From: Bin87 sp965261195
GTDB lineage: Bacteria > Chloroflexota > Dehalococcoidia > Lucifugimonadales > UBA3495
NCBI GenBank assembly: GCA_965261195.1
Contig: OZ253455.1
Location: forward strand, 3,472,001 to 3,536,000
Reading direction: 5' to 3'
DNA length: 64,000 bases
A program made the translations under genes and the position numbers. Positions 26,297-34,519 of this stretch are shown here, in pieces (the first letter of the stretch is position 1; every line of letters starts with the position of its first letter). The notes below the pieces were generated by a model. It made no database searches. It was given only the letters and a program-made list of their open reading frames with translations, and was not told the origin of the DNA.

Positions 26297-28057
26297 TTAA
26301 CGGCGGCCGAATTCGCGTTCCAGCTGATACTCGGAGAAGTGGATAACGGTTGGCCGCCCGTGGGGGCAGTGGTGGGGTTCCGGGGTTGCTTCCAGTTGCA
26401 CCAGCAGGGCTGCCATCTCTTCCGTTGCCAGAGTCATGCCGGCCCGCACGGAGCCGTGGCAGGCGATGGTAGCGGCCAGGGCGTCCTGACGCTCCATGAC
26501 TACCTGCTCCAGGACGACGGCATCCAGCAACTTGAGCATGGCCTGCACCGGATCGGCGCTGTTGGCGGCCAGCTGGGGCGGAACGGCGCGCAGCAGCCAG
26601 GCATTGTCTCCGAAGGGTTCGAGGTCGAATCCGGAGACTGCGAGCAGTTCAGAGTATTCCTGCAACGTGTCCTGCTGGCTGAAGGTCAGCTCGGCGGGGG
26701 TTGGCACGAGCAGGGGTTGCGAGGTGCGCTCCTGGCTGGCCCACTGCCGTTGCAGGCGGTCGTAAACGACACGTTCGTGGGCGGCGTGCTGGTCAATGAG
26801 GTACATACCACCCTCGCCCTCGGCGACGATGTAAGTTTGGCGGATCTGGCCGACGACGCGCAGGGTGGCCAGGGTCTGGCGGAGCGGTACGAGCTGAGTC
26901 GGCGAGGCGGTGGGCAGAGACAAAGGGTTTGGGTCTAGAGGCGGGTTGTTGCTGGGGCGGCGTGAATCACCCTCAGCCCAACTCTCTCCCATCGTTCGGC
27001 GGCGTGAATCGCCCTCACCCCAACCCTCTCCCATCGAGGGAGAGGGGGTTGACGTTACGGCGCGGACGGGGGCATGAGTGAGCAGGGCGTCGCGGACGGC
27101 GCGCTGGACGGTGGAGAAGATGTGGGATTCCTGGCGAAAGCGCACCTGGCGTTTGGTGGGATGGGAGTTCACATCGACGCGTTCGGGCGGGAGGATGAGG
27201 TTGACGACGGCCAGCGGGTAGCGGCGCTCGGGGAGGACGCCCTGGTAGGCTTGCTCGATGGCGTACAGCACGGAGCGGTCGTAGACCCAACGGTGGTTGA
27301 CCAGCAGGGTCAGCCAGGAGCGATTGTGGCGGGTCAGATCGGGGGCGCTGGCGTAGCCATCCACGGTTACGTCGCCATCGACCAGGTAGACGGGCAGCAT
27401 ACGGGCGGCGACCTCGGCGCCGTAGATGGCGAGGATGGTTTCCTGGAGTCGGTGGCTGCCGGGGGTGTCGATTATCCGCCGGTCGTCGGCAGTGAGGGTG
27501 AACCGCACTGCCGGGTAGGCGAGGGCGTAGCGGCTGACCACATCCTGGATGCGGGAGGTTTCGGCGGCGTGGGAGCGGAGAAAGCTGCGCCGGGCGGGCA
27601 GGTTGCCGAAGAGTTCGACAACGTGGACGGTGGTGCCGACGGGACAGCCCAACTCGGTGGAACCGACGCGCTCGCCGTACCGGAATTCGATGCGGGTTCC
27701 GGCATAGGTGTCGGGCGGGCGGCTGGTGAGGGTCACCCGGGCAACGGCGGCGATGCTGGGGAGAGCTTCGCCGCGGAATCCCAGGGTTGCCACGGTGTCG
27801 AGGTCGGCGGCGATGGTGAGCTTACTGGTGGCGTGGTGGGCAAATGCGAGATCGACTTCGGGGGCTGGGATACCGCAGCCGTCGTCGGAGATGCGGATTT
27901 CGGCCACGCCGCCCTGCCGGATGGATATGTCGATGCGGGTTGCGCCGGCGTCCAGCGAGTTTTCCAGCAGTTCTTTGACCACTGAGCCGGGGCGTTCGAC
28001 TACTTCACCCGCAGCGATCTGGGCGGCCACAGCGGGCGCAAGTTGCTTGATTGGCAT
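26297..28057 (-). CDS. mutL: DNA mismatch repair protein MutL
   Basis: MutL couples mismatch recognition by MutS to strand removal. The 586-residue protein has the GHKL ATPase N-terminus (IAAGEVVERPGSVVKELLEN, DDGCGI and TLGFRGEALPSIA) and a C-terminal dimerisation domain (GQIRQTYIVAEGEGGMYLID, CHGSVRAGM, CPHGRPT). The CPHGRPT motif fits, but the DQHAAHERV region lacks an added DQHA(X)2E(X)4E acidic run beyond DQHAAHERVVYD, so endonuclease activity is plausible but unproven. The linker (about residues 335-375) contains two translated copies of the genomic hairpin repeat (SPSMGEGWGEGDSRR, TMGESWAEGDSRR). It starts 4 bases after hicA. Confidence 0.95.
   Translation of the reverse strand: MPIKQLAPAVAAQIAAGEVVERPGSVVKELLENSLDAGATRIDISIRQGGVAEIRISDDGCGIPAPEVDLAFAHHATSKLTIAADLDTVATLGFRGEALPSIAAVARVTLTSRPPDTYAGTRIEFRYGERVGSTELGCPVGTTVHVVELFGNLPARRSFLRSHAAETSRIQDVVSRYALAYPAVRFTLTADDRRIIDTPGSHRLQETILAIYGAEVAARMLPVYLVDGDVTVDGYASAPDLTRHNRSWLTLLVNHRWVYDRSVLYAIEQAYQGVLPERRYPLAVVNLILPPERVDVNSHPTKRQVRFRQESHIFSTVQRAVRDALLTHAPVRAVTSTPSPSMGEGWGEGDSRRRTMGESWAEGDSRRPSNNPPLDPNPLSLPTASPTQLVPLRQTLATLRVVGQIRQTYIVAEGEGGMYLIDQHAAHERVVYDRLQRQWASQERTSQPLLVPTPAELTFSQQDTLQEYSELLAVSGFDLEPFGDNAWLLRAVPPQLAANSADPVQAMLKLLDAVVLEQVVMERQDALAATIACHGSVRAGMTLATEEMAALLVQLEATPEPHHCPHGRPTVIHFSEYQLEREFGRR
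26965..27055. repeat. Hairpin repeat inserted in frame in mutL
   Basis: cgccctcaccccaaccctct plus cccatcgagggagaggg, preceded by a mutated second unit (caccctcagcccaactctctcc region). It is the same repeat that is intergenic elsewhere, here inside the mutL linker without breaking the frame. Confidence 0.8.
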
Positions 28058-28061
28058 GGGC

Positions 28062-28322
28062 TTAGTCGTGAAGGAGGCCGAGGCGGATGAGGTCGGCTTC
28101 CGTCCATTGGGCTTGTGCTTCGATCATACGCCGTAGTCTATCAACCGAGAAAGTTTGACCACTGGAATGGTAGGCCAGCGTTACCCGCCGTTTGGTAGCT
28201 TCGTGGCCGTATTGGCGATGGCTACCATTTTGCCGCAGCAGTCGAAAGCCGTCCCGCACCAATGCGTTGGCAATTTCCCGAGCCGTCAGGCTGCGCAGCT
28301 GTCGGTAGTTAATAGGCGCCAT
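28062..28322 (-). CDS. hicA: HicA-like toxin (YcfA family)
   Basis: An 86-residue dsRBD-like HicA protein; in the family it cleaves mRNA and is neutralised by HicB. The core is LTAREIANALVRDGFRLLRQ followed by NGSHRQYGHEATKRRVTLAYH, with the catalytic-type His in GSHRQY. A C-terminal extension (MIEAQAQWTEADLIRLGLL) is common in cyanobacterial and Chloroflexi members. The hicB-like gene lies 158 bases upstream, so the order is antitoxin first. It ends 4 bases before mutL. Confidence 0.8.
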   Translation of the reverse strand: MAPINYRQLRSLTAREIANALVRDGFRLLRQNGSHRQYGHEATKRRVTLAYHSSGQTFSVDRLRRMIEAQAQWTEADLIRLGLLHD

Positions 28323-28480
28323 TACAGGCCGCAGTTATCAGGCACCGTTTTGCCAGGTAGATACGCTATGCAAATAATGCCTCACGACGCATTTGCACTC
28401 ACGTCCTCGTGCAGAGACGCAAAGTTTGTTGGCACTGCCGGCGCTAACGGAACGGTATTTCTTCCGATAACTCCGGCGAG

Positions 28481-28924
28481 TCAGTGGGTTGCAAAGGGCG
28501 CTACTGGCGTAGCAGAGCTGCGGCCCGGCGTTACGGATATAGGGACGTACACTATCCGATAGATGTCGACTAGATTCGCGGCGTCATCAGATTCTATCGG
28601 CAACCCACCTTGGGCGGTTATCTCCTCCAGATGGCTGCCCGCACAATCCAAGTGTATCGTTGCAGGCTCGTTTTCTATTGCCGGTTTGGTGTGCTCTCCG
28701 TCGGGCACATAGGGTTCTATGGGCCGGTCAATCTTGCCCTCGTTGATTTCTTCAACCAGCATTTCGAGAACTTCCACAATATTGGCGGCGGCTTCCGCCC
28801 GAGTGTCTCCACCAGTTGCCGCCCCCAAGTGTACCCACGCCGGATAGTACGACTGCCAAGCCTCTTTGTCCGAGTCAAAGTAAAAATCCGGCTCAATGAC
28901 GACTTTGAATGCCAGCAAATCCAT
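28481..28924 (-). CDS. hicB: HicB-like antitoxin
   Basis: A 147-residue protein from ATG 28924 (AGGAGC upstream). The N-terminal HicB partial RNase H fold is visible as FKVVIEPDFYFDSDKEAWQS then YYPAWVHLGAATGGDTRAEA, followed by AAANIVEVLEMLVEEINEG. The C-terminal part (residues about 85-147) has no clear DNA-binding helix-turn-helix, which HicB proteins often carry. It precedes the HicA-like gene on the same strand after 158 bases; a degenerate C-terminus is possible. Confidence 0.65.
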   Translation of the reverse strand: MDLLAFKVVIEPDFYFDSDKEAWQSYYPAWVHLGAATGGDTRAEAAANIVEVLEMLVEEINEGKIDRPIEPYVPDGEHTKPAIENEPATIHLDCAGSHLEEITAQGGLPIESDDAANLVDIYRIVYVPISVTPGRSSATPVAPFATH

Positions 28925-28978
28925 AAGAATGCTCCTGTGCAGCCAGTCTAGCACACCTAGCCGCAGCGACCGGGTTGG

Positions 28979-29416
28979 TTAGAAGAGGGGGACTTTGGTG
29001 CCTTTGGCGCGGTACTGCCGGTCTTCCGAGTCGCCGGTTTGGGTGAAGTCGCAGATGATGCGGTAGATGCGATCCATCTCGTGGTCGACGCTGCGGGAGA
29101 AGAAGTAGGGCGGCACCCAGACCCCGCCGAAGGCCGCTACGATTTCGGGGTAGTCATCGATGACGAATTCGGGTTCGACGGGGATTTTCAGCTCGACTAG
29201 CCGGTCATGGTAGTGGTGGGTGGGTTTTTCGTAGACGCCGCTGACGAAGCGTTTCAGTTCGTGCTTTTCGATGACTTCCCAGCGTTCGCCCATGCCGGAC
29301 CAGATGTAGATTTCGTGGCCGTCGTCGAGAAGTTGCTGGAAGGTTTCGGTGGTACCGGGGCGAAGTGTGTCGTCGAGTCCGAGGATAGTATAGTCAACGT
29401 CGAAGAAGATTCTCAT
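28979..29416 (-). CDS. HAD-superfamily-like protein
   Basis: A 145-residue protein with the HAD first motif MRIFFDVDYTILGLDD (nucleophile Asp in DVDYT), a second-motif-like Ser in EIYIWSGMGERWEV, and a late acidic region EFVIDDYPEIVAAFGGVWV that matches motif IV spacing. It is short for a HAD phosphatase and lacks an obvious cap domain. Its reaction is unknown. The ArsC/Spx-like gene starts upstream on the same strand and ends 67 bases before it. Confidence 0.75.
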   Translation of the reverse strand: MRIFFDVDYTILGLDDTLRPGTTETFQQLLDDGHEIYIWSGMGERWEVIEKHELKRFVSGVYEKPTHHYHDRLVELKIPVEPEFVIDDYPEIVAAFGGVWVPPYFFSRSVDHEMDRIYRIICDFTQTGDSEDRQYRAKGTKVPLF

Positions 29417-29483
29417 AGTCGGAAAGATGCCCTCTGTAAAGATGCCCTCTGTGTGGATGGTTGTGGTCGTCCGGCGGTTTGGG

Positions 29484-29846
29484 TCAGGCGGCCAGCGCCG
29501 CGGTGACGGCCTTGAGGTTGGCGCCGATGAGCAGGCGGTCGCCGATGCGGATGATGGGACGGCGGACGAAGCGGGGTTCTGCCAGCATCAGCTCGATTTT
29601 ACGTTCGTCGGGCAGGTCGGCAGCGACGAGACCCATCTTTTTGAGGGATGGGCTGCGGCTGGCGAACAGACCGCTGACGCCGGCGTCGCCGCTCTCGTCA
29701 ATCAGGGCGCGCAGTTCAGCCTCGGTGAATGGGTCTTTGAAGTAGTCACGCTCTTCGACGGCGATACCGTTTTGCACGAGCAACTCTCGCACCTTACGGC
29801 AGCTGCTTCAACGGGGCCACCAATAGAGTGTTGCGGCGGTAGTCAT
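29484..29846 (-). CDS. ArsC/Spx-family thioredoxin-fold protein, probable selenoprotein (UxxC)
   Basis: ArsC/Spx proteins are thioredoxin-fold proteins with an N-terminal redox Cys. Read from ATG 29846 (GAGGT seven bases upstream) the product begins MTTAATLYWWPR, then an in-frame TGA at 29808-29810, then SSCRKVRELLVQNG. Spx has SPSCTSCRKAR at the same place, so the TGA falls exactly on the first Cys of CxxC. The remainder (DYFKDPFTEAELRALIDE, RFVRRPIIRIGDRLLIG) is a complete, undamaged ArsC/Spx domain. Total length is 120 residues including one selenocysteine, normal for the family. A plain reading would wrongly start at GTG 29792 and lose the active site. A stem-loop follows the TGA. Confidence 0.85.
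29774..29792 (-). promoter_or_regulatory. Candidate SECIS stem-loop for the ArsC/Spx-like gene
   Basis: In the mRNA, GTGCGAG pairs with CTCGTGC (two G-U pairs) around loop AGTTG. The loop begins 23 bases after the TGA and has G as its second base, which meets the usual bacterial SECIS rules as I recall them (loop 16-37 bases away, G in the first two loop bases). Found by eye. Confidence 0.55.
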
Positions 29847-29968
29847 AACAGACCTCGGCAGGTGTCGATTCCGGGTAGGGCGGGTTGGCACAATTGTATA
29901 CCCTGGGCTTGGCAGAATATAAGTGGTTTGCTGGTGGGTTGGAAAGGTTGGGAGAATGTGGGGGCCGC

Positions 29969-30003
29969 ATTTTGCATGGATATACAGGATGGACAGGATT
30001 TTG
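29969..30003. repeat. Dispersed GGATGGACAGGAT repeat, copy 5
   Basis: attttgcatggatatacagg then atggacaggattttg, just after the mutS stop codon. Confidence 0.65.
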
Positions 30004-30012
30004 TTGAGTGCA

Positions 30013-32661
30013 TTAGTTGGGGTTGCTGCGTTGGCGGGCCTGCTCCTGTAGTTGGTAGAGCTGGTTGATGGCTTCCAGGGGGGTGAGGTTGGCGATGTCC
30101 ACCTGCATTACGGCGTCGGCCAGGGCATCATCGGCGGCGCCGAACAGGGGCATCGGCAGCTGGGGAGACGGCTGCGACCTTCTGCGGACGGCGCTGCCGC
30201 GGCGGTGGCCGGTGGATTGCTCGGATTCCAGGGCGGCCAGCAGTTCCTGAGCGCGATTGACGACGGCTTTGGGCATACCCGCCAGGTTGGCGACGTGGAC
30301 ACCGTAGGAGCGGTCGGCGCCGCCGGGGACGATGCGACGCAGGAAGGCGACGTGCCCGTCATCTTCGGATACGGCCACGCGGTAGTTGCGAACGCCGGGG
30401 AGCGTGGCGGCCAGGTCGGTCAGTTCATGGTAGTGGGTGGCAAAGAGGGTTTTGCAGCCCAGGCGCGGGTTGTTGTGCAGGTGTTCCACCACGGCGTGGG
30501 CGATGGACAGGCCGTCGTAGGTGCTGGTGCCGCGCCCGATTTCATCGAGGATGACGAGCGAGCGGTGGGTGGCCTGATTTAGGATAGCGGCGGTTTCGAC
30601 CATCTCGACCATAAAGGTTGACTGTCCGGTGGCGAGGTCGTCTTGCAGGCCGACGCGGGTAAAGATGCGGTCGACGAGGCCGATTTCGGCGGAGGCTGCC
30701 GGGACGAAGCTGCCCAGCTGGGCCATCAGGACGATGAGGGCAACCTGCCGGATGTAGGTGGATTTGCCGGCCATGTTGGGGCCGGTGATTACCATAATCT
30801 GGGCGTCATCGGAATCGAGAGCGGCGTCATTGGGGACGAAGGCGCCGGTGTCCAGGACGCGTTCCACCACCGGATGGCGGCCATCGGTGATGCTGATGGC
30901 GTGGCCGTCGCTGAGGGCGGGGCGGACGTAGCCGTGGCGAACGGCGATGCTGGCCAGACCGACGAAGACATCGGTGCGGGCGATGGCATCGGCGAGGCGT
31001 GAGATGGCGGCGCCGTTTTCGGCGATTTGCCGGCAGACCTGTCGGTAGAGGGTACGTTCCAGATCATCCAGCCGTTCGCGGGCATCGAGGACCTGGCTCT
31101 CATACTCCTTGAGTTCGGGAGTGATATACCGCTCGCCGTGGGTGAGCGTTTGGCGGCGCTGGTAATCGTCGGGCACGGCGGCCAGGTTGGAGCGGGTGAT
31201 TTCGATGTAGTAGCCGAAGACCTGGTTGTAGCCGACTTTGAGGTTGCGGATGCCGGTGCGTTCGCGCTCGCGGGCTTCCATACTGGCGATGAAGCTGCGG
31301 GCGTCGCGGGCGAGGGTGCGGATGCGATCCAATTCGGGTGAGAAGCCTGCGCGGATTACGTTGCCTTCACCGATTTGGCCGGAGGGTTCCGGGGCGATGG
31401 CCTGTTCGATGAGGGCTTCGACTTCGGGCAGGGGGCGCAACTCGGATGACAGCCGGGACACGGCTGGAATATCCGGCGAGGTCAGAACCTGAGCCAGTTT
31501 CCGGGTGGCGGCGAGGCTGCGATGCAGCGCCAGCAAATCCCGCGGCGGGGCGGTTTGGGTCTGGATACGGCTCAGGATGCGTTCGAGGTCAGCGATGTCG
31601 GCGAGGGCGTCGGTGGCGTCGTTGCGACGGAAGGCGTCGTCGTAGAAGAATTGCACGCCATCCTGGCGGCGCTGGAGGCGTTCCAGGTCCAACAGGGGTT
31701 GACCCACCCAACGGCGGAGCAGTCGCGCGCCCAGCGGGGTGCGGGTGTTGTCCAGGGCGGAAAGGAGCGACCAATCGGTGGAGTCCCAGCGGCCGGCCTC
31801 GTACAGTTCCAGGTTGCGGCGAGTCTGGGGGTCGAGGGTCATGTGCGACGCCGTGTTGTAGGTGGACAGAGGGTTGAGTTGGGGCTGCTCGCCTTTGTAC
31901 GTGTAATGGAGGTAATCGACGATGGCGCCGGCGGCTCGGACGGCGAGGGGCATGGATTCGACGCCATAGGCTTCCAGGGTGGCAACGCCGTAATAGTTGA
32001 GGAGGTTGCGTTGAGCAACGTCGGGGTTAAAGGCAGCGGCGTCCACCGGGGTGGTGATGAGGTTTGGGTTGCCGGCGGTAATCCCGGCAGTAATCAAGGA
32101 GGGCGGGTCGTCCCCTGATGAGTATTGGCTGGCGGGGACTAACACCTCGGACGGCTGGATCCGAGCGATTTCCAGAGGGAGACGGTCGATTGTGACCTGG
32201 GCGGCGCTGAACTCGCCGGTGGTTACGTCCACGTAGGCCAGGCCGGCCTGGGTTTCGTCGGCGCAGACGGCGGCGAGGTAGTTGTTGGCGTTGTTGTCGA
32301 GGAGGGTGGATTCGAGGACGGTGCCGGGGGTTACGACCCGGACGACGCCGCGCTCGACCAGACCTTTGGAGAGGGCCGGGTCGCTGAGCTGCTCGCAGAT
32401 GGCAACTTTGTGCCCCTTGCGAATCAGGCGGGCGAGGTTGGCTTCCAGCGAAACGGCGGGGACGCCGGCCATGGGGATGCGGGTGTCCTTGCCCATAGTG
32501 CGGGAGGTGAGGGTGATTTCCAGCGCTTCGGACAGGGTGCGGGCGTCGTCGTCAAAAGACTCGTAGAAATCTCCCATCCGGAACAGCAGCACGGCGTCCT
32601 GATAGGAGTGCTTAATGGTCAGGTATTGACGGCGGACGGGGGTGATGCGAGCGGTAGCCAT
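30013..32661 (-). CDS. mutS: DNA mismatch repair protein MutS
   Basis: MutS recognises mismatches. The 882-residue protein has the N-terminal mismatch-binding domain with the Phe-x-Glu motif (LLFRMGDFYESFDDDA), connector, lever (YYIEITRSNLAAVP) and clamp regions, then the ABC-type ATPase: Walker A VITGPNMAGKSTYIRQ, DLATGQSTFMVEMVE, Walker B LVILDEIGRGTSTYDGL and the LFATHYHEL motif. Length and order match MutS1. mutL lies about 2 kb downstream on the same strand, separated by the ArsC-like, HAD and hicBA genes. Confidence 0.97.
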   Translation of the reverse strand: MATARITPVRRQYLTIKHSYQDAVLLFRMGDFYESFDDDARTLSEALEITLTSRTMGKDTRIPMAGVPAVSLEANLARLIRKGHKVAICEQLSDPALSKGLVERGVVRVVTPGTVLESTLLDNNANNYLAAVCADETQAGLAYVDVTTGEFSAAQVTIDRLPLEIARIQPSEVLVPASQYSSGDDPPSLITAGITAGNPNLITTPVDAAAFNPDVAQRNLLNYYGVATLEAYGVESMPLAVRAAGAIVDYLHYTYKGEQPQLNPLSTYNTASHMTLDPQTRRNLELYEAGRWDSTDWSLLSALDNTRTPLGARLLRRWVGQPLLDLERLQRRQDGVQFFYDDAFRRNDATDALADIADLERILSRIQTQTAPPRDLLALHRSLAATRKLAQVLTSPDIPAVSRLSSELRPLPEVEALIEQAIAPEPSGQIGEGNVIRAGFSPELDRIRTLARDARSFIASMEARERERTGIRNLKVGYNQVFGYYIEITRSNLAAVPDDYQRRQTLTHGERYITPELKEYESQVLDARERLDDLERTLYRQVCRQIAENGAAISRLADAIARTDVFVGLASIAVRHGYVRPALSDGHAISITDGRHPVVERVLDTGAFVPNDAALDSDDAQIMVITGPNMAGKSTYIRQVALIVLMAQLGSFVPAASAEIGLVDRIFTRVGLQDDLATGQSTFMVEMVETAAILNQATHRSLVILDEIGRGTSTYDGLSIAHAVVEHLHNNPRLGCKTLFATHYHELTDLAATLPGVRNYRVAVSEDDGHVAFLRRIVPGGADRSYGVHVANLAGMPKAVVNRAQELLAALESEQSTGHRRGSAVRRRSQPSPQLPMPLFGAADDALADAVMQVDIANLTPLEAINQLYQLQEQARQRSNPN

Positions 32662-32732
32662 GAGAGGATTTTACCGCATGGGGCGGGATGGCTGCCGTTG
32701 GTTTTGGGACTATTCCGGGGCGTTGCCGGCGG

Positions 32733-33074
32733 TTACGCTTCCTGTCCGACAATGGCTTCCAGTCGGCGGATCAGCAGGGGCAGCTCTGCTTGGATGATTT
32801 GCCACAGGATGTTGTAGTTGATTTCGTCGAACTGATGGATTAGAACATTTCGGAGATCCGCTGCGTCCTGCCATTGAAATTCGGGATACTTCTTCCGAAA
32901 CTCCTCAGGGACACGAGCGGATGCTTCACCGAAAATTTCCATCAGGTGTGTAACCAGCATGACGAATGCTCGGTCGGTGTCCAAATCGGCGCGGGAACGG
33001 CCGGCAACCATCACTCGAGTCATCCGAGCGTGATTAATCATATGACGAATGGACACCAGTGGGTCATGCGGCAT
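32733..33074 (-). CDS. hepT: HepT-like (DUF86) toxin with altered motif
   Basis: A 113-residue HEPN-domain protein of the HepT family. In active HepT the RNase motif is Rx4-6HxY, and the Tyr is AMPylated by the partner MntA. Here the motif is DLRNVLIHQFDEINY: Arg and His are kept but the Tyr is Phe. The rest (SIRHMINHARMTRVMVAGRS, MEIFGEASARVP) is typical. It overlaps the mntA-like gene by 11 bases, the standard MNT-HEPN arrangement. Confidence 0.8.
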   Translation of the reverse strand: MPHDPLVSIRHMINHARMTRVMVAGRSRADLDTDRAFVMLVTHLMEIFGEASARVPEEFRKKYPEFQWQDAADLRNVLIHQFDEINYNILWQIIQAELPLLIRRLEAIVGQEA

Positions 33075-33357
33075 AGATGTTCTGGGCCTCCGACAGGGCT
33101 TGCTGCTTAAAGTCCGGGTTCATCCCATCTGAAGTGCGCAAGTCGACGTCATGGCCGAGGATTTTCCCCAATTCACGTTGCATTCGGAAAAATGCCAGGC
33201 CGGGAGTGTGCTCCGGGTCGAATTTTGCTAGCACTTTGACACGGGATTCCGGGTAGGAATCCGGCACGGCGTCGCCCAGCAGGGCCAGGTGGGTGATGTG
33301 ATTGCTGAGGCAGAATTTGGCAATCTGTTCTTTTGGAATAGTGATGTTTGCATTCAT
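33064..33357 (-). CDS. mntA: Degenerate MntA-like nucleotidyltransferase
   Basis: A 97-residue protein from ATG 33357 with AGGAG upstream. The fold is that of MNT nucleotidyltransferases: ITHLALLGDAVPDSYPESRV aligns with the usual LALFGSVARGEARPDSDVD. The catalytic Ser of GS is Asp, and the two metal-binding Asp of DxD are Arg and Lys (SRVKVLAKF); only the distal VDL Asp (GHDVDLRT) remains. It should be catalytically inactive. It overlaps the HepT-like gene. Confidence 0.72.
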   Translation of the reverse strand: MNANITIPKEQIAKFCLSNHITHLALLGDAVPDSYPESRVKVLAKFDPEHTPGLAFFRMQRELGKILGHDVDLRTSDGMNPDFKQQALSEAQNIYAA

Positions 33358-33619
33358 GCGGTTGCTCCTGATTAGCCAACTTTGCGCTGGCCCCGGTTGC
33401 CGGCCCTGGCGGCGCGCTCCATTATGCGAGGCAGTTTGTCTCAAAGCATCCCGGAGAGTGCCTATGGGGTCATCGGCAGCAAGGCATCGGTGGGCCATTG
33501 TCGGGGGCCAGTGATCGGAGAAAGGTTCCAGTGGGCGACGGGTGGTTGTGCAGTTAACATAAGGGCGGGGCCGCTATAAGTGGCCCCGCCCTCGCGCGGT
33601 TTCGGGTGTGCCCAGGGAG

Positions 33620-34375
33620 TTACTCTTTCCAGAAGCGTTCTTCGGTCCATTTCCAGCCGTCGGACGCAACGATCTCCCGGCTGCCTTCGATCATGCCGGG
33701 GTGTCCGCAGGCGTAGACCAGGGTGTCGGATTGGTCCAGTTTGAACTGGCGCAGGTATTTGGCGACGATGTTGTTGAGGCGGCCGGTTTCGCCTTCCCAG
33801 GCGGCGTTGCGCGCTTCGGTGGGGCGGCTGATGGCTGGCACGAAGGTGACAACGTTGGGGTGGGCTGCGGATAGGTCCAGCAACTCGGTGTCGTATACGA
33901 ACTCGTCGGCGTAGGATGCGCCTTCGAGGATGTAGAAGTGGTGGCCGGAGCGGTTGTAGTGCAGGTGGTCGCGGACGATGCTGATGTAGGGGGCAGTGCC
34001 GGTTACGGTGCCAAGCATAAGGTGCTGGTTTACGGCGGGATCCATGACGAAGATGCCCTTGGGCCGGGGCCGGATCGACATAGTGTCGCCAATGTCCATG
34101 CGCCACATCAGCGGAGTGAGTTCGCCGTCGGGCACGAGTTCAACGAAGATTTCCAGCAGGGCTTCGTGGGGAGCGGAGACGATGGAGTAAGCGCGCTCGA
34201 TACCTTCCAAACCGAGGGTGCAGTATTGGCCGGGTTTGAAGTTGAAGTCTAGGTCCTGCGGTTCCAGTTTGATGACCATGAGGTCGTCCGTGTAATCGAC
34301 GCGCTCGACCAGTTGGGCTCGCGGCAGGTCTAAAGTGCGGTCTTGGGTTACACGTGCAGTTTGCAGGTTGGTCAT
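33620..34375 (-). CDS. Ferredoxin-NADP+ reductase-like flavoprotein
   Basis: A 251-residue FAD/NAD(P)H-binding reductase of the Fpr type, which passes electrons between ferredoxin or flavodoxin and NADP(H). FAD-binding signature ERAYSIVSAP (near residue 62), NADP-binding LGTVTGTAPYISIVRD (near 120) and the C-terminal VYACGHPGMIEGSREI with a final ERFWKE are all visible; a C-terminal aromatic residue near the end is typical of Fpr. It lies 145 bases after the NuoG-like gene on the same strand and could use the electrons of that complex. Confidence 0.85.
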   Translation of the reverse strand: MTNLQTARVTQDRTLDLPRAQLVERVDYTDDLMVIKLEPQDLDFNFKPGQYCTLGLEGIERAYSIVSAPHEALLEIFVELVPDGELTPLMWRMDIGDTMSIRPRPKGIFVMDPAVNQHLMLGTVTGTAPYISIVRDHLHYNRSGHHFYILEGASYADEFVYDTELLDLSAAHPNVVTFVPAISRPTEARNAAWEGETGRLNNIVAKYLRQFKLDQSDTLVYACGHPGMIEGSREIVASDGWKWTEERFWKE

Positions 34376-34519
34376 CTTTGCTCCAGGTTATTATGGCGCC
34401 GGCGGAACATCGCCGACCATTTCAAACAGTTGCGCCGACGCCCGATGGCCGCCGGTGCCCTATCTATAATACCGCATAAACGTTGCGAAGTTGTGAACCG
34501 GTTTGGGGCGTTGAGCCGA

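Noticed and set aside
26965..27055. Frameshift or assembly error in mutL
   Set aside because: The frame continues through both repeat units to conserved C-terminal motifs, so it is a genuine in-frame insertion.
28322..28480. A small gene between hicB and hicA
   Set aside because: Frames are short and without a ribosome site; the segment may be a decayed extension of hicB.
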